DNA of 64,000 nt from Cystobacter ferrugineus (GTDB lineage Bacteria; Myxococcota; Myxococcia; Myxococcales; Myxococcaceae), in NCBI RefSeq assembly GCF_001887355.1, contig NZ_MPIN01000005.1, positions 125,390 to 189,389 on the forward strand, in the 5' to 3' direction. The notes below the pieces were generated by a model. That model had not been told where the DNA came from and ran no database searches. It saw only the letters and a list, made by a program, of their open reading frames with translations. A program made the translations under genes and the position numbers. This document shows positions 18,001-28,968 of the stretch, piece after piece. How positions within the stretch are numbered: position 1 is the stretch's first letter; each line of letters starts with the position of its first letter.

Positions 18001-21000
18001 TCTCGCCCTCTGGCGCGACGTGCTGGGCGTGGAGGCGTGCGGCGTCACCGACGACTTCTTCGAGCTGGGCGGCCAGTCGCTGCGCGCCATCCAACTGCTC
18101 AACCTCGTGGCCGAGCGGCTCGGCCGGCGCGTGCCCCTGGCGCGCTTCCTCGGCGCTCCCACGGTGCGCGGGCTGTCCGGGCTGCTCGCGGACGCCGAGC
18201 CGGCCCTGCCGCCGCTCGTCCCCACTCCGCCCGCCGCGCACCACCCCACCACCTCCGCGCAACGGCAGATGTTCATCGCCCACGAGCGCGGCGGCGGCAC
18301 GGACACCAGCTACCACATGAGCGGCGGGCTCCGGCTCGAGGGCCCCTTGGACGAGGCCCGGCTGGAGCGGGCCCTCACGGAGCTGATGCGGCGCCATGAG
18401 GCCCTGCGCACCTCCTTCCACCTGGAGGGCGGCGAGCTGGCGCAGCGCGTCCATGCCGAGGTGGACTTCCGGCTCGAGCGGCTCGAGGCCCGGGGCATGA
18501 CTCCCGAGAGCCTGCTGGCGCGCTTCGTGCGGCCCTTCGAGCTCGGAGCCGCCCCGCTGCTGCGCGCGGCGCTGGCGCGGGTGGCGGAGACCGAGGCGCT
18601 GTTGCTCGTGGACGTGCACCACCTCGTGGCGGACGCGGCCTCGGAGGACGTGCTGCTGGAGGAGCTGCTCGCGCTGTACGAGGGCCACCCGCTCCCACCG
18701 CCGCGCTTGCAGGCGAAGGACCATGCCGCGTGGCAGCAGCGGCTGCTCGCCTCGCCCGCCATCCAGCGGGACGCGGACTACTGGCGGCGCACCCTGGCGC
18801 GGCTGCCGCCCCCGATGGATCTGCTGGCCGGCCGGCCACGCCCCGCCACCGTCTCCAATGCCGGTGCCACCCATGTGGACACCGTGCCCGCGGAGCTCGG
18901 CACACGGCTGAACGCGCTGGCGCGGGAACAGGGCACCACGCTCCACGCCGTGCTGCTCGGCGCGCTCACCGTGCTGCTCGCGCGGCACAGCGGCCAGCGC
19001 GAGGTGGTGGTGGGCGCGCCCGTGCTCGGACGCACCCACGCGGACCTGGCGCGCGTGGTGGGCCTGCTCATCAACACCCTCCCCCTGCGCAACCGCGTGC
19101 GCCCGGACATGACGGTGGCCCGGTTGCTCGCCGAGGTGTCCCAGCACACCCGTGAGGCGTTGGATCACCAGTCCTATCCCCTGGAGCCCCTCCTGGAGCA
19201 GGTGCGCGTGGAGGAAGGGCGCACCACCCTCTTCGACGTGATGCTGGTGCTGCAGGAGGGCGGCTGGAGGGCGCGCGCGCTGGAGGGCGGGCCGCGCGTG
19301 TCCCGGCTGGAGCACCCCATCCCCGCGGCCAAGGTGGACCTCACCCTCACCGCCTTCCCGTCCCCGGAGGATGGGGAGCTGGTGCTGCACTGGACGTACC
19401 GCACGGATCTGCTCGAGGGCCCGGAGGTGGCGGCGCTCGCCCGGCGCATGCGGCGCGTGCTGGAGCAGTTCCTCTCGGGAGCGGACCGCACGCTGCGCTC
19501 GCTCGACGTGCTCTCCCCCGAGGATCGCGCGCGCCTGGCCGCGCACAACGACACCTGGCGGCCCCACCCCGAGGACGCCACGGTGACGGGACTGTTCGCG
19601 GAGATGGCCGCGCGCCATGGCTCGTCTCCGGCAGTGTGGCACGAGGGCCAGTCCCACACCTACGCGGAGCTGGACGCGCGCTCCAACCGTCTCGCCCACA
19701 CGCTGCGCGCCCGAGGCGTGGGCCCCGAGGTGCGCGTGGGCATCCTCTCCGAGCCCTCGCGGGAGATGGTGGTGGCGCTGCTCGGCGTGCTGAAGGCTGG
19801 CGGCGCCTACGTCCCCCTGGATCCCGGCCACCCTCCGGCGCGCCTGGAGTTGCTCCTGCGCGACAGCGGCATCCGCCACCTGCTCGTGCAGGACGCCACG
19901 CTCGCGCTGCCCGCCTTCACCGGCACCCTGCTGCGTCTGGATGACGCGGCCACCTACGACGCCGAGGCGAGCGCCCCGGTGCCCGTGAGCCGGCCCGAGC
20001 ACCTCGCGTATGTCATCTACACCTCGGGCACCACGGGCACACCCAAGGGCGTGATGGTGGAGCACCGCCAGCTCTGCAACCAGATCGGCTGGCTGCGGCG
20101 TTTCTTCTCGGGCACCCCGCGGCGCATGAACCACATGCTGCTGGTGTCGCCCGCGGTGGACGTGTCCGTGCACCAGGTGTTCCTGCCGCTGATGCGCGGG
20201 GACACGCTGTACCTGCCACGCCAGGACACCATCCTCTCGCCCGAGGCGCTCTACGCCTACGTGGTGGACAACCACATCGACGTGGTGGACTCGGTGCCCG
20301 CGCTGCTCAAGGGGCTCCTGGAGCGGCGGCCCGAGCAGGGTCGGCTGGAGGTGGAGTACCTCTGCTTCGGCGGCGACGTGCTGAGCACGGACGTGGTGCG
20401 GCTCATCGAGCGCAACGCCACCATCCGCCACCTCATCAACTACTACGGGCCCACCGAGACGTGCCTCAACGCCTCGGCGTTGATGACGTCCGACTGGACG
20501 CGGCTGCGCAAGGTGCCCATCGGCCGGCCGTGCGACAACTACCAACTGCTGCTGCTCGACGAGGACCTGTGCGAGGTGCCGCCCGGGTACGTGGGCGAGC
20601 TCTTCGTCGCGGGCCGGGGCGTGGCACGCGGCTACCTCGAGCGGCCGGAGCTGACGGCGGAGCGCTTCCCGCCGGACCCGTTCGCCGAGGGCCAGCGCAT
20701 GTACCGCACGGGAGACCTGGCGCGCTGGCTGCCGGACGGGCAGATGGACTTCATCGGCCGCGCGGATCAGCAGGTGAAGATCCGCGGCTACCGCGTGGAG
20801 ACGGGCGAGGTGGAGTCGCTCATCCGCCAGATGGGCGCGGTGGCCGATTGCGCGGTGGAGGTGAGCGAGGACTCGACGGGCAACAAGCGGCTGGTGGCCT
20901 TCCTGGTGCCACGCGCCGGTGAGACGAGCGTGTCCGTGGACGCGCTGCGCGCCGGGCTGAAGCAGCGGCTGCCCGGGTACATGGTGCCTTCGGCCTTCGT

Positions 21001-24000
21001 CACGCTCGAGCGCATTCCCCTCACGGTGAGCGGGAAGGTGGACCACAAGGCGCTGGTGGCGGCGGCGAGCGCGGCCCAGGAGGCTCCGGACCTCGAGGGC
21101 CCGACACTATCGCCCACCGAGGAGCGTCTGGCCTCCATCTGGCGCGAGCTGCTCGGCGTGCGCACCGTGCGCCCGGGAGACAACTTCTTCGACCTGGGCG
21201 GCCAGTCCCTCATGGCCGTGCAGGTGACCAGCCGCATCCGCGAGGCCCTCGGCGTCGACCTGCCCCTGCGCCAGGTCTTCGAGGTGGAGGACCTGGCCGG
21301 ACTGGCCCGCGCGGTGGAAGCGCTCGGAGGGGTGGCCTCCCCGGTACCCCGGCCTCCGCCCGTGGTGCCCGTGCCGCGCACCGGCCGGCTGCCCCTGTCC
21401 TTCAGCCAGCAGCGCCTGTGGTTGTTGGATCAGCTCGATCCGGACAGCCCGCTCTACAACATCGCCGGAGCGCTGCGGCTGGAGGGTGTGCTGGACGTGG
21501 CGGCGGTGGAGCAGGCCCTGCACCGGCTGGTGGAGCGGCACGAGTCGCTGCGCACCACCTTCGTGCGCGAGGGGGATGGACCGGTGGCGGTGGTGGCCGC
21601 CGAGCCGGCCTTCTCCCTGGAGCGCCTCCCGCTGCCCGAGGGCGCGGACCTGAAGCAGCGCTTGGATGCCGCGGTGACCGGGGTCGCCAGACAGCCCTTC
21701 ACCCTGTCCCGGGGACCGCTGTTCCGCGCCGCGCTGGTGCGGGTGGCACCGGAGGACCATCTGCTGGTGCTGTCGCTGCACCACATCATCTCGGACGGCT
21801 GGTCCATCGCCGTGCTCACGCGTGAGTTCTCCGCGCTGTACGAGGCGCTGCGCCAGGGGCGGGACACGTCGCTGCCGCCGCTCGGCGTGCAGTACGTGGA
21901 CTACGCCGCCTGGCAGCAGGGATGGATGAAGGACGAGGTGCTGGCCACGCGGCTCGCCTTCTGGAAGGAGCACCTCGCGGGCCAGACGGAACCGCTGCAG
22001 CTCCCCACGGACTTCCCCCGCCCGCCAGTGCAGTCCTTCCGCGGCGCCACCCACGGGTGGCGGCTCTCCGAGTCCCTCTCCGAGGGCGTGCGGACGCTGG
22101 CCCGGGGGCGCCAGAGCACCTCCTTCATGGTGCTGCTCGCCGCCTTCCAGACGCTGCTGCACCGCTACACCGGGCAGTCCTCCATCACCGTGGGCATCCC
22201 CGTGGCCAACCGCGGCCAGCGCGAGGTGGAGGGGCTGGTGGGCTGCTTCGTCAACACCCTGGCACTGCGCGGAGACGTGCATGGCGGGCAGACGTTCGCG
22301 GAGCTGCTGGGCCAGGTGCGCGAGCGCGCCCAGGCGGCCTTCGCCCACCAGGAGCTGCCCTTCGAGAAGCTGGTGGAGCACGTCCAGCCCCCGCGCGACC
22401 TGAGTCGCTCGCCGCTCTTCCAGGTGATGCTCACCTACGACGAGGCGCCCGAGGCCACGCTGGAGCTGGGCGGCCTGCGCCTCACCCCGTACGACGCGGA
22501 CACGGGCACGTCGAAGTTCGACCTCACGCTGAGCGTGCTGGAGCAGCCGGGTGGGCTGCGCTGTGCCATCGAGTACAACACGGCGCTCTTCCGTGAGAGC
22601 ACCATCACCCGCATGGCGGGGCACTTCGAGCGGCTGTTGGCCTCCGTGGTGGAGGAGCCCTCCCAGCGCCTCCACGCGCTGCCCCTGCTCTCCCCGGAGG
22701 AGCGGACGGAGCTCACCCGGTACGGCACGGGCGTGGCGGAGCCCGCCATCGACACCACACTGCACGAGGCCTTCGAGGCCCAGGTGGCCCGCACTCCGGA
22801 CGCCATCGCCCTGCGCCAGGGGACGGAGCAGCTCACCTACGCGGAGCTCGACGGCCGGGCCAACCAGCTCGCCCGGGTGCTGCGCGGCAAGGGGGTGACT
22901 CCCGGCGCCTTCGTGGGCGTGATGCTGGAGCGCTCGGTGGACGCCATGGTCTCCTTCCTGGGCGTGCTCAAGGCGGGCGCGGCCTACATCCCCATGGATC
23001 CGGACTACCCGCTGGAGCGGCTGGAGTACATGCTCCAGGACTCGGGAGCGCGGGTGCTCCTCACCCGCCCCGCGCTGCGCGAGCGGCTGGCCTCGCTGGA
23101 GGCCCAGGTGTTGGACATGGAGACGCTGCGCGCCGAGGCGGCGCGGGAGTCCGCCGGCAAGGTGGACGGAGCGGTGTCGCCCCAGGCGCTCGCCTACCTC
23201 ATGTACACCTCGGGCTCCACCGGCAAACCCAAGGCGGTGATGGCGCAGCACCGGGCGCTCGTGAGCTTCGCGCTCGGCAACGTGCGCATCTACGGACACA
23301 CGCCAGAGGATCGGGTGCTCCAGTTCTCCGCCCTGAGCTTCGACGCGAGCACCGAGGAGATCTTCCCGACGTGGCTGTCCGGCGGCACGCTGGTGCTGCG
23401 CACGGACGCGATGCTGGAGGTGGGCGAGTTCCGTGCGCGCTGCGAGGAGTGGGGCATCACCCTGCTCTTCCTCCCCGCGGCGTTCTGGGTGGAGCTGACC
23501 TCGGCGCTGGCCAGCGGCGCGGCCCGGCTGCCCGCCTCGGTGCGCGTGGTGGCCACCGGCGGCGAGAAGGCCCTCGCCCAGACGGTGCTCCAGTGGCGTG
23601 CGGCGGTGGAGCCCCGCGTGCGCCTCACCAACGAATACGGCCCCACGGAGACGACGGTCATCTGCGTGGTGGCGGACGTGGCCCGGGTGGACGAGGCGGA
23701 CCTGCGGCGAGGCACGGTGCCCATCGGCGCGCCCTCGGCCAACGTGAGCGCCCACGTGCTGGATGCGTGGCTGCAACCGGTACCGCGCGGCGTACCGGGC
23801 GAGCTGTACCTGGGGGGCGAGAACCTGGCGCACGGCTACTGGGGGCGGCCGGACCTCACCGCCGAGCGCTTCCTGCCGGATCCCTTCTCCCGGGTGCCGG
23901 GCGCGCGGCTCTACCGCACGGGGGACATCGCGCGCTGGCTGCCGGACGGCACGCTGGAGTACCAGGGCCGCGCGGACCACCAGGTGAAGTACCGCGGCTT

Positions 24001-24604
24001 CCGCATCGAACCGGGGGAGATCGAGGCGGTGCTCGCGCGCTACCCGCGGGTGAAGGACGCCATGGTGATGCTGCGCGAGGACACGCCGGGGATGAAGCGG
24101 CTGGTGGGCTACGTGGTGGCCGAGGGCGAGGCCCCGGACGTGGCCACCCTGCGCGCCTTCGTCCAGGGACAGCTCCCCGAGTACATGGTGCCCACCGCGC
24201 TGGTGGTGTTGCCGGCCATGCCCCTCACGCCGAGCGGCAAGGTGGATCGCAAGGCCCTGCCAGTGCCCGCGGTGGGGGCGTCGGGGCCGCGCACGCCGCC
24301 GTCCACGCCCATGGAGGTGCAGCTCGCCGGGCTCTGGACGACGCTGCTCGGCCTGGAGCAGGTGGGGCTGGAGGACGACTTCTTCGAGCTGGGTGGGCAC
24401 TCGCTGCTGGCCATGCAGCTCGCGGCCCGGGCGAGGGAGGCGCTGGGCTTCGAGGTGCCGTTGCGCGCGCTCTTCGAGTACCCGCGCCTGGGTGAGCTGG
24501 CCCGCGAGCTCGAGCGGCTGGCCGCCACGGCCACCCCCGCGTCCTCCTCCGGTCCGCAGCGCATCACCCGCGTGGACCGCAACAGCCGGCGGGTGAAGCG
24601 ATGA
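15092..24604 (+). CDS. Three-module nonribosomal peptide synthetase (C-A-T)x3
   Basis: The 3,170-residue protein reads C1 (~15-440, HHLVSDA at 143), A1 (~460-970, TSGSTG near 612), T1 (GGQS, Ser996), C2 (~1060-1490, HHLVADA at 1176), A2 (~1515-2010), T2 (Ser2039), C3 (~2105-2540, HHIISDG at 2230), A3 (~2565-3065) and T3 (GGHS, Ser3104), then a Ser/Arg-rich tail ending NSRRVKR. There is no epimerase, methyltransferase, thioesterase or reductase domain. Residues aligned with the GrsA pocket give A1 D-I-L-Q-L-G-M-V-W, close to the glycine code; A2 D-V-H-D-C-G-Y-L-N and A3 D-A-E-L-A-G-E-V-I, which I cannot assign. Asp at the 278 position of A2 would suit a basic side chain. An N-terminal C domain implies an acyl or trans-supplied starter. 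Release must rely on a separate enzyme. Confidence 0.93.
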   Translation: MRPDSRTVPAPEAQPLSHPQRRIWWMEQLQPGSALGNIAGLLEVKGGIDAALLARAARLFLERTEGTRTEIVLHQGEPFQVPSSRPVGEVPVLDFRSAAAPREAAFAWAEQRARVPFTLLESPLHDVAVVTWGTGSALFARFHHLVSDAASLALLGQGVTRLHEQLARGEAPELPRAGRYLDFAAAERDYLGSATAREDLEALRAGFGDVEEPTLLGDTGVHLSGSAAVRHSLELDARTTGALQALAREHGGSLNRFFTALTALFVGRLTGREDVCLGTYVHNRASREFLRTFGMFVSTVPVRLRLEPEASFSDWLPRVGPQVSRFLKHTRYPYELLRERMERPAVRRQGLFDTVVSYQSQRYESTLGGHPVEIHWLFSGHEAHALAVQVSDRTRQGALRVDLDIRHGAFSGQAHASLAGSFQTLLEAAVHAPGTSLRRLPLVGTSRLDALRALHASPPATPAPSDALSPFLAQAARTPEAVALRSAGRTLTYGELLGRVRVLAQALATRGVGRGDTVALWTSRTAELLVGQLGILAAGAAYLPVDPSLPPERIRFMLEDSGAKWAVVDASTAPAAATQPVSALRVDELASPSTETPLPASPAPGDLAYVIYTSGSTGTPKGVMLEHRAVGNFLAAMGEALPLAERPRVLCTTTASFDIFVLETLLPLALGLEVVLAGEEEQTAPELLAALILRERCGLVQLTPSRLQMLMGHPLGVEALRAVRLLLVGGEALPPALLQAVRGLTSARLFNMYGPTETTVWSTVAELTHAKAVHVGRPVRQTQVYVVDAGGEPLPPGWVGEVLIGGEGVARGYLNRPELTRERFVRLPFHEGVLYRTGDLGRWLPDGNLEHRGRADFQVKVRGYRVELGEVEARMLASGLVSAAVAVVREDGAGQAVLAAFYVPRGDASGLRASLASALPEYMVPTHLVPLEKLPTLPSGKVDRKALPALTSTPRASEAVAPEGPVETQLLALWRDVLGVEACGVTDDFFELGGQSLRAIQLLNLVAERLGRRVPLARFLGAPTVRGLSGLLADAEPALPPLVPTPPAAHHPTTSAQRQMFIAHERGGGTDTSYHMSGGLRLEGPLDEARLERALTELMRRHEALRTSFHLEGGELAQRVHAEVDFRLERLEARGMTPESLLARFVRPFELGAAPLLRAALARVAETEALLLVDVHHLVADAASEDVLLEELLALYEGHPLPPPRLQAKDHAAWQQRLLASPAIQRDADYWRRTLARLPPPMDLLAGRPRPATVSNAGATHVDTVPAELGTRLNALAREQGTTLHAVLLGALTVLLARHSGQREVVVGAPVLGRTHADLARVVGLLINTLPLRNRVRPDMTVARLLAEVSQHTREALDHQSYPLEPLLEQVRVEEGRTTLFDVMLVLQEGGWRARALEGGPRVSRLEHPIPAAKVDLTLTAFPSPEDGELVLHWTYRTDLLEGPEVAALARRMRRVLEQFLSGADRTLRSLDVLSPEDRARLAAHNDTWRPHPEDATVTGLFAEMAARHGSSPAVWHEGQSHTYAELDARSNRLAHTLRARGVGPEVRVGILSEPSREMVVALLGVLKAGGAYVPLDPGHPPARLELLLRDSGIRHLLVQDATLALPAFTGTLLRLDDAATYDAEASAPVPVSRPEHLAYVIYTSGTTGTPKGVMVEHRQLCNQIGWLRRFFSGTPRRMNHMLLVSPAVDVSVHQVFLPLMRGDTLYLPRQDTILSPEALYAYVVDNHIDVVDSVPALLKGLLERRPEQGRLEVEYLCFGGDVLSTDVVRLIERNATIRHLINYYGPTETCLNASALMTSDWTRLRKVPIGRPCDNYQLLLLDEDLCEVPPGYVGELFVAGRGVARGYLERPELTAERFPPDPFAEGQRMYRTGDLARWLPDGQMDFIGRADQQVKIRGYRVETGEVESLIRQMGAVADCAVEVSEDSTGNKRLVAFLVPRAGETSVSVDALRAGLKQRLPGYMVPSAFVTLERIPLTVSGKVDHKALVAAASAAQEAPDLEGPTLSPTEERLASIWRELLGVRTVRPGDNFFDLGGQSLMAVQVTSRIREALGVDLPLRQVFEVEDLAGLARAVEALGGVASPVPRPPPVVPVPRTGRLPLSFSQQRLWLLDQLDPDSPLYNIAGALRLEGVLDVAAVEQALHRLVERHESLRTTFVREGDGPVAVVAAEPAFSLERLPLPEGADLKQRLDAAVTGVARQPFTLSRGPLFRAALVRVAPEDHLLVLSLHHIISDGWSIAVLTREFSALYEALRQGRDTSLPPLGVQYVDYAAWQQGWMKDEVLATRLAFWKEHLAGQTEPLQLPTDFPRPPVQSFRGATHGWRLSESLSEGVRTLARGRQSTSFMVLLAAFQTLLHRYTGQSSITVGIPVANRGQREVEGLVGCFVNTLALRGDVHGGQTFAELLGQVRERAQAAFAHQELPFEKLVEHVQPPRDLSRSPLFQVMLTYDEAPEATLELGGLRLTPYDADTGTSKFDLTLSVLEQPGGLRCAIEYNTALFRESTITRMAGHFERLLASVVEEPSQRLHALPLLSPEERTELTRYGTGVAEPAIDTTLHEAFEAQVARTPDAIALRQGTEQLTYAELDGRANQLARVLRGKGVTPGAFVGVMLERSVDAMVSFLGVLKAGAAYIPMDPDYPLERLEYMLQDSGARVLLTRPALRERLASLEAQVLDMETLRAEAARESAGKVDGAVSPQALAYLMYTSGSTGKPKAVMAQHRALVSFALGNVRIYGHTPEDRVLQFSALSFDASTEEIFPTWLSGGTLVLRTDAMLEVGEFRARCEEWGITLLFLPAAFWVELTSALASGAARLPASVRVVATGGEKALAQTVLQWRAAVEPRVRLTNEYGPTETTVICVVADVARVDEADLRRGTVPIGAPSANVSAHVLDAWLQPVPRGVPGELYLGGENLAHGYWGRPDLTAERFLPDPFSRVPGARLYRTGDIARWLPDGTLEYQGRADHQVKYRGFRIEPGEIEAVLARYPRVKDAMVMLREDTPGMKRLVGYVVAEGEAPDVATLRAFVQGQLPEYMVPTALVVLPAMPLTPSGKVDRKALPVPAVGASGPRTPPSTPMEVQLAGLWTTLLGLEQVGLEDDFFELGGHSLLAMQLAARAREALGFEVPLRALFEYPRLGELARELERLAATATPASSSGPQRITRVDRNSRRVKR

Positions 24605-25953
24605 GGGAGGCGCGGACCTTCCAGCACTTCCTGGCCATCTGGCTGGGGCAGGTGGTGTCGCAGGTGGGCTCGCGCATCTCCAGCTTCGCGCTCGGCGTCT
24701 GGGTGTACCAGCGCGCGGGAGCGGTGACGGACCTGGCGCTGGTGGCGCTATGCGACGCATTGCCCATCCTCCTGCTCACCCCGGTGACGGGGCTGGTGGT
24801 GGACCTGTACGACCGGCGGCGGGTGATGCTGGTGGCGGACGCGTGCGCCGCGCTGGGCACGGTGGGCGTGGCGGCGCTGCTGCTCACCGGGCACTTCGCG
24901 CCGTGGCACCTGTACGCCGCGGTGGTGCTCAACGCGAGCGCCAGCGCCTTCCAGCAGCCGGCCTACACCGCCGCCGTGGCCCTCATCGTCCCCGGGCCCC
25001 AGCAGGGGCGCGCGGTGGGCATGGTGGAGATGGGGGTGGGACTGGCGCACCTCGTGGCGCCCGCGCTGGCCGGCATGCTGCTCGGGCGCATTGGCCTGCC
25101 CGGCATCCTCCTCCTGGACTTCACCACCTTCCTGGTGGCGGCGAGCGTGCTGCTGTTCGGCTTCCGCCTGCCCCCCACGCCTCCGCTGAAGGAGGGCCGC
25201 CAGCCCGTGGCGCGCGAGGTGCTCGAGGGCTGGCGCTACATCGCCGCGCGGCCGGGCCTCGTGGGGCTCATCACCTTCACCACCTGCATCAGCCTCGCCA
25301 CGGCCTGCGTGGAGGTGCTGGTGCCGCCGCTGCTGCTGTCCTTCACCACGCCCGACACCATGGGAGTGCTCGTCTCCATCTGTGGGGCGGGCGCGCTGGC
25401 GGGCAGCGGGTTGATGAGTGCCTGGGGAGGACCCCGGCGGCGGGTGAATGGGCTGCTCGGCTTCGGCCTGTTGCTCGGGGCGGGGCTGATGGTGGGCGGC
25501 GCCGTGCCGCACCTCGTGGCCCTCACCGCGGCGGGCTTCACGGTGATGTTCTGCGTGCCCATGCTGTGGGGCTGCAACCAGACACTGTGGCAATCCAAGG
25601 TGCCCCCGGCCCTCCAGGGGCGCACCCTGGCGGCCCGGTTGATGGTGAGCCAGCTCGCCCTGGTGGTGGCCTTCCTGCTCGCGGGCCCGCTCGCCGACTC
25701 CGTCTTCGAGCCCCTGCTGGCCCCGGGAGGAGCCCTCGCCTCGTCCGTGGGGGCGCTCACGGGCGTGGGCCCGGGCCGGGGCATCGCCTTCTTCTTCTCC
25801 GTCCTGGGCGCGCTGCTGTCGCTGGCCACCGCCGCGGTGCTGCTGCATCCCCGGGTGCGTCACCTCGAGGACGAGCCGGGGGGCCCCGACACCCCTCCCG
25901 CCGCCTCCCCCCTCCTGCCGCCCGAGCCCGCGGGCGCCGAGAACTCCCCATGA
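24601..25953 (+). CDS. MFS exporter of the NRPS locus
   Basis: The 450-residue protein has about 12 hydrophobic segments and the MFS loop signature [10 protein letters not shown] between segments 2 and 3. The start ([18 protein letters not shown]) is typical of drug/peptide efflux MFS proteins found beside NRPS genes. Its ATG overlaps the NRPS stop (ATGA, 24601-24604), and its own stop overlaps the next start, so it is translated with both. The probable role is export of the peptide product and self-protection. The substrate is inferred from context only. Confidence 0.88.
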   Translation: MREARTFQHFLAIWLGQVVSQVGSRISSFALGVWVYQRAGAVTDLALVALCDALPILLLTPVTGLVVDLYDRRRVMLVADACAALGTVGVAALLLTGHFAPWHLYAAVVLNASASAFQQPAYTAAVALIVPGPQQGRAVGMVEMGVGLAHLVAPALAGMLLGRIGLPGILLLDFTTFLVAASVLLFGFRLPPTPPLKEGRQPVAREVLEGWRYIAARPGLVGLITFTTCISLATACVEVLVPPLLLSFTTPDTMGVLVSICGAGALAGSGLMSAWGGPRRRVNGLLGFGLLLGAGLMVGGAVPHLVALTAAGFTVMFCVPMLWGCNQTLWQSKVPPALQGRTLAARLMVSQLALVVAFLLAGPLADSVFEPLLAPGGALASSVGALTGVGPGRGIAFFFSVLGALLSLATAAVLLHPRVRHLEDEPGGPDTPPAASPLLPPEPAGAENSP

Positions 25954-27563
25954 GCACCCTGTACCTCAAGCCCAACGTCCTCGCCGAGCCGCTCTTCAAC
26001 CAGTGGTACGCGTCGCCCGCCCTGCTCTTCCCCGCGACGGCGGCGATGTACGTGGCCAACGCGCACGTGAAGACGATGAAGTCCTTCGTGAGCAATCCCC
26101 AGCTCCACGTGGAGGCGCTGAAGGATCCCGCGATGCTGGGCAGCAACTACCTCCACCACGAGGCGCGCCGGGCCCCGGAGGTGGCGGAATTGCTGGAGCG
26201 CACGCTGCGCGAGCAGGCCCCCCTGCTGGAGCTGGCCGAGGCCATCCGCGGCCTGGACGCCCTGCTCGCCACGAAGGCGGACGGACACTCGCTGGAGCCG
26301 CTCTACCGCGAGGTGCCCCCGGCGCTGCGGGGCTTCGTGGAACTGCTGTACGACTTGAACAACCAGCCCTCGTTCCGCTTCATCGAGCCGCTGCTCTACC
26401 GCAGCCGCTTCTACAACCCCGCCGCGCAGAGCGTGCTGTTGACCCTGGCGGAGGATGATCACTCGCGCGCCTTCGTCTTCAGCACCCCGCGCCTGTTCGG
26501 TCCCGAGGAGCGCGAGCGGAGCGTGCAGGTGAAGCTGCCCTTCCACCACGAGGCCCTGGACGCGCTCTTCCGCATGCGCACGGAGCCCGGCCCGGTGGAG
26601 GCGATGCGCGAGCGCCTGGGCATTCCCGCCGGGGAGGCCGAGCGCTTCGCGCGCCTCTTCACTCCGGAGCCCCCCGCGCCCGTGGCACCGCGCCCCGAGG
26701 GCGTGCGGGTGCGCTACTTCGGCCACGCGTGCCTGCTGGTGGAGTCGCGGGAGACGAGCGTGCTGTTCGATCCCGTCATCCCCTACAAGCACGGCCAGGG
26801 CCCGGAACGCTTCAGCTTCGAGGAGCTGCCGCCGCGCGTGGACTACGTGGTCATCACCCACGCGCACCTGGACCATGCGGTGCTGGAGACGCTGCTGCCC
26901 CTGCGCCACCGGATCGGCACGGTGGTGGTGCCGCGGAGTGTGGGGGGCACGCTGTTGGATCCCTCGCTGCGGCTCATCCTCCAGCAGTGCGGCTTCCGGA
27001 ACGTGGTGGAGCTGGGCGAGCTGGAGTCGCTGCCGCTGCCCTCGGGCGGGGCGCTCACGGCCATCCCCTTCCTGGGCGAGCACGCGGACCTGGCGATCGC
27101 GACGAAGAGCGCCTACGTGGTGGAGCTGGAGGGCCGGCGCATCATGGCGATCGCCGATTCCAACGCCTTCGAGCCCGAGGTGTACGCGCACGTGCACGCG
27201 ATGGTGGGCGACATGGACGTGCTCTTCGTGGGCATGGAGTGCGAGGGCGCGCCGCTCACGTGGATCGCCGGTCCGCTGATGACGCGCAAGGTGACGCGGA
27301 AGATGGACCAGTCACGGCGCTTCTCCGGCTCCAACAGCACCACGGCCCTGGCGATGGTGGAACGATTCCGGCCCAAGCAGGTGTATGTGTATGCCATGGG
27401 GCAGGAGCCCTGGCTGACCTTCCTCACCTCCATCCGCTACACGCCGCAGTCCTACCCCATCGTCGAGTCCGACAAGCTGGTGGCCACCTGCCGCGAGCGG
27501 GGCATCGCCGCCGAGCGCCTCTTCGGCTGCAAGGACATACCCGTGGCGCCAGCGGTCCGCTGA
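25950..27563 (+). CDS. CmlA-type diiron beta-hydroxylase (metallo-beta-lactamase fold)
   Basis: The 537-residue protein has the two-part layout of CmlA, the chloramphenicol beta-hydroxylase of about 530 residues. An N-terminal ~240-residue CmlA_N-like domain (LAEPLFNQWYASPALLFPA) is followed by a metallo-beta-lactamase-fold domain. Metal-ligand candidates are THAHLDH (H304, H306, D308, H309), GEHAD (E377) and ADSN (D403). These lie at almost the positions I remember for CmlA, including the glutamate that sets these oxygenases apart from hydrolases. Such enzymes hydroxylate the beta-carbon of an aminoacyl group tethered to an NRPS carrier domain. Coupled to the NRPS/MFS operon by an ATGA overlap, it should act on the residue loaded by module 2 or 3; glycine, which lacks a beta carbon, is excluded. 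Confidence 0.85.
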   Translation: MSTLYLKPNVLAEPLFNQWYASPALLFPATAAMYVANAHVKTMKSFVSNPQLHVEALKDPAMLGSNYLHHEARRAPEVAELLERTLREQAPLLELAEAIRGLDALLATKADGHSLEPLYREVPPALRGFVELLYDLNNQPSFRFIEPLLYRSRFYNPAAQSVLLTLAEDDHSRAFVFSTPRLFGPEERERSVQVKLPFHHEALDALFRMRTEPGPVEAMRERLGIPAGEAERFARLFTPEPPAPVAPRPEGVRVRYFGHACLLVESRETSVLFDPVIPYKHGQGPERFSFEELPPRVDYVVITHAHLDHAVLETLLPLRHRIGTVVVPRSVGGTLLDPSLRLILQQCGFRNVVELGELESLPLPSGGALTAIPFLGEHADLAIATKSAYVVELEGRRIMAIADSNAFEPEVYAHVHAMVGDMDVLFVGMECEGAPLTWIAGPLMTRKVTRKMDQSRRFSGSNSTTALAMVERFRPKQVYVYAMGQEPWLTFLTSIRYTPQSYPIVESDKLVATCRERGIAAERLFGCKDIPVAPAVR

Positions 27564-27583
27564 GCCCCACGCAGCCATGGGGC
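27564..27583. terminator. Inverted repeat between convergent genes at the end of the NRPS locus
   Basis: GCCCCA (27564-27569) and TGGGGC (27578-27583) form a 6-base-pair stem with an 8-base loop, starting right after the beta-hydroxylase stop codon and before the end of the convergent gene on the minus strand. Position suggests a bidirectional terminator. There is no T-run, so it is a weak call. Confidence 0.35.
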
Positions 27584-27608
27584 CGGAGCGCCTGGGAAGT
27601 CGCTCGCG

Positions 27609-28100
27609 CTAGGGAGCGGGCTTCACATCCGTGTTGTGGCCGGCGAGGATCCGCCACTGCCCGGAGGTCTTCTTCATCACGTACTTCATCTGGGTACGCA
27701 ACAGCCCGGGCTCGGTGTTCTGCACTCCCGGAGGCAGTCCGGAGTGCCCCGTCAACTCGTGGACCGTGTCCACCACGGCGATGTCCGCTTCGGGGAACAC
27801 GATCCGACGCACCGTCACCTTGACCTGACTTCCCTTGAAGATGGTGGAGAAGATGGCGGCGTGGCGCTGCTCGATCTCCGCCCGTCCTTGAAAGAGGCTC
27901 CCGGCGATGTTGATGAAGTCGGAGTCCGGGGTGAAGTCCTGGGTCCACGCCGTCGCGTCTCCGCGATTCCATGCCTCGGCCTGCTCCGCCACGAGCTGGC
28001 GCAGCTCCACTTCGTCCTGGGCATGGCCCGCGTCCGCGCACGCCGTGGGCAAGAGGAGCAGCAGGGCCAGCAGCGACGTGGCCGGAACGATACGTGTCAT
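27609..28100 (-). CDS. SgcJ/EcaC-like (NTF2-fold, DUF4440-type) lipoprotein
   Basis: The 163-residue protein starts with a signal peptide and lipobox (LLLLLPTAC), and the mature part is an NTF2-like domain: LVAEQAEAWNRGDATAWTQD, FINIAGSLFQGRAEI, and a C-terminal strand QWRILAGHNTDV. This is the pattern of the SgcJ/EcaC family. Many members have no proven activity, although the fold is shared with SnoaL cyclases and ketosteroid isomerase. The start at 28100 is chosen because it gives an intact signal peptide; an upstream in-frame start at 28160 does not. It is convergent with the biosynthetic operon, so a role in it is uncertain. Confidence 0.7.
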   Translation of the reverse strand: MTRIVPATSLLALLLLLPTACADAGHAQDEVELRQLVAEQAEAWNRGDATAWTQDFTPDSDFINIAGSLFQGRAEIEQRHAAIFSTIFKGSQVKVTVRRIVFPEADIAVVDTVHELTGHSGLPPGVQNTEPGLLRTQMKYVMKKTSGQWRILAGHNTDVKPAP

Positions 28101-28243
28101 GTGTCCACCCCATCCAAGAAAAGGGGGCGAAGCATGGCACACCCGGCGATGCGTGATCATGTGACGGCTCGCACACTCCGCGTGTGGGCCGCTGCTACAA
28201 TGCGCCCCAGCTCGAAGAGCCCCTACCCCACACGGGAGAAGTC

Positions 28244-28912
28244 ATGAGCATCGCCAAACCGGCCACGGAACCGCTCTGGTTGCAGGGACGAGACGCTGTC
28301 GTCGAGAACGATGAAGGTGTGAAGTGGCGCCACGGGCGCCCGGACTACCACCTGACGAACATCACCGTGCACAAGGAGCGCACGCGCCACTTCCCCACGG
28401 GCTCCCTGGAAATGGTGGTGGAGAACCTGGTGCGCGTGTTCGAGATGGAAGTCTCTCACAAGGCCGATCCCGCGCAGTGGGTGTCGGTCGTGCGCGACAG
28501 GTTCCGCACCAACGTCAACGGGGGCACGTGGGGCAGCGCCGACGACATCGCCGCGCGCGGCAGCTACAACCTCTTCCTCGGAGACACGCCCTACTACAAG
28601 GCCAGCGAGGAGACGTTCGACTCGTCGCACGACGTCTTCCACACCACCTTCCCCGAGGGCTTCTTCTGGGAGGTGCTCGAGGTGTACTCGCCGCCGCCGG
28701 CGGTGAGCTTCAAGTGGCGCCACTGGGGCAACTTCACGGGCCCCTACAAGGGGCAGGCGCCCACCGGACAGCGCGTGGAGATCTTCGGCATGAGCGTGGC
28801 GCGCGTGGCCGAGGATCTGCGCATCCTCGAGGTCGAGCACTACTACGACAACAGCCAGTTCCTCCGGCAGATCGCCACCGGCTGCCCGGTGCACGCCTCC
28901 GGGGCGAAGTAG
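28244..28912 (+). CDS. SnoaL-like NTF2-fold protein, role unknown
   Basis: The 222-residue protein shows a cone-fold pattern in its C-terminal half: SYNLFLGDTPYYKASEETFDSS, PPAVSFKWRHWGNFTGPYKG, and VEIFGMSVARVAEDLRILEVEHYYD. The segment VARVAEDLRILEVEHYYD is typical of SnoaL-like polyketide cyclase/ester cyclase family proteins. The N-terminal ~100 residues are less characteristic. GGGAGAAG just before the ATG at 28244 is an adequate ribosome binding site. It is divergent from the SgcJ/EcaC-like gene. It could tailor the NRPS product or belong to unrelated metabolism. Confidence 0.55.
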   Translation: MSIAKPATEPLWLQGRDAVVENDEGVKWRHGRPDYHLTNITVHKERTRHFPTGSLEMVVENLVRVFEMEVSHKADPAQWVSVVRDRFRTNVNGGTWGSADDIAARGSYNLFLGDTPYYKASEETFDSSHDVFHTTFPEGFFWEVLEVYSPPPAVSFKWRHWGNFTGPYKGQAPTGQRVEIFGMSVARVAEDLRILEVEHYYDNSQFLRQIATGCPVHASGAK

Positions 28913-28968
28913 CGCCCGCTCCTGACTTCCGAGGGGCTCCGGCTCCCGGTTCCCGTGGGCCGGGTCTC

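Noticed and set aside
16427-24760. Very long open frames on the minus strand opposite the NRPS (over 1,500 and 1,200 codons)
   Set aside because: They are shadows of the high-GC NRPS gene: His/Gln/Arg/Gly-rich, without domain motifs, and opposite a gene whose domains are unambiguous.
28128-28147. TGGCAC element resembling a -24 box near the SgcJ/EcaC-like gene
   Set aside because: No GC dinucleotide at the required 10-base distance.
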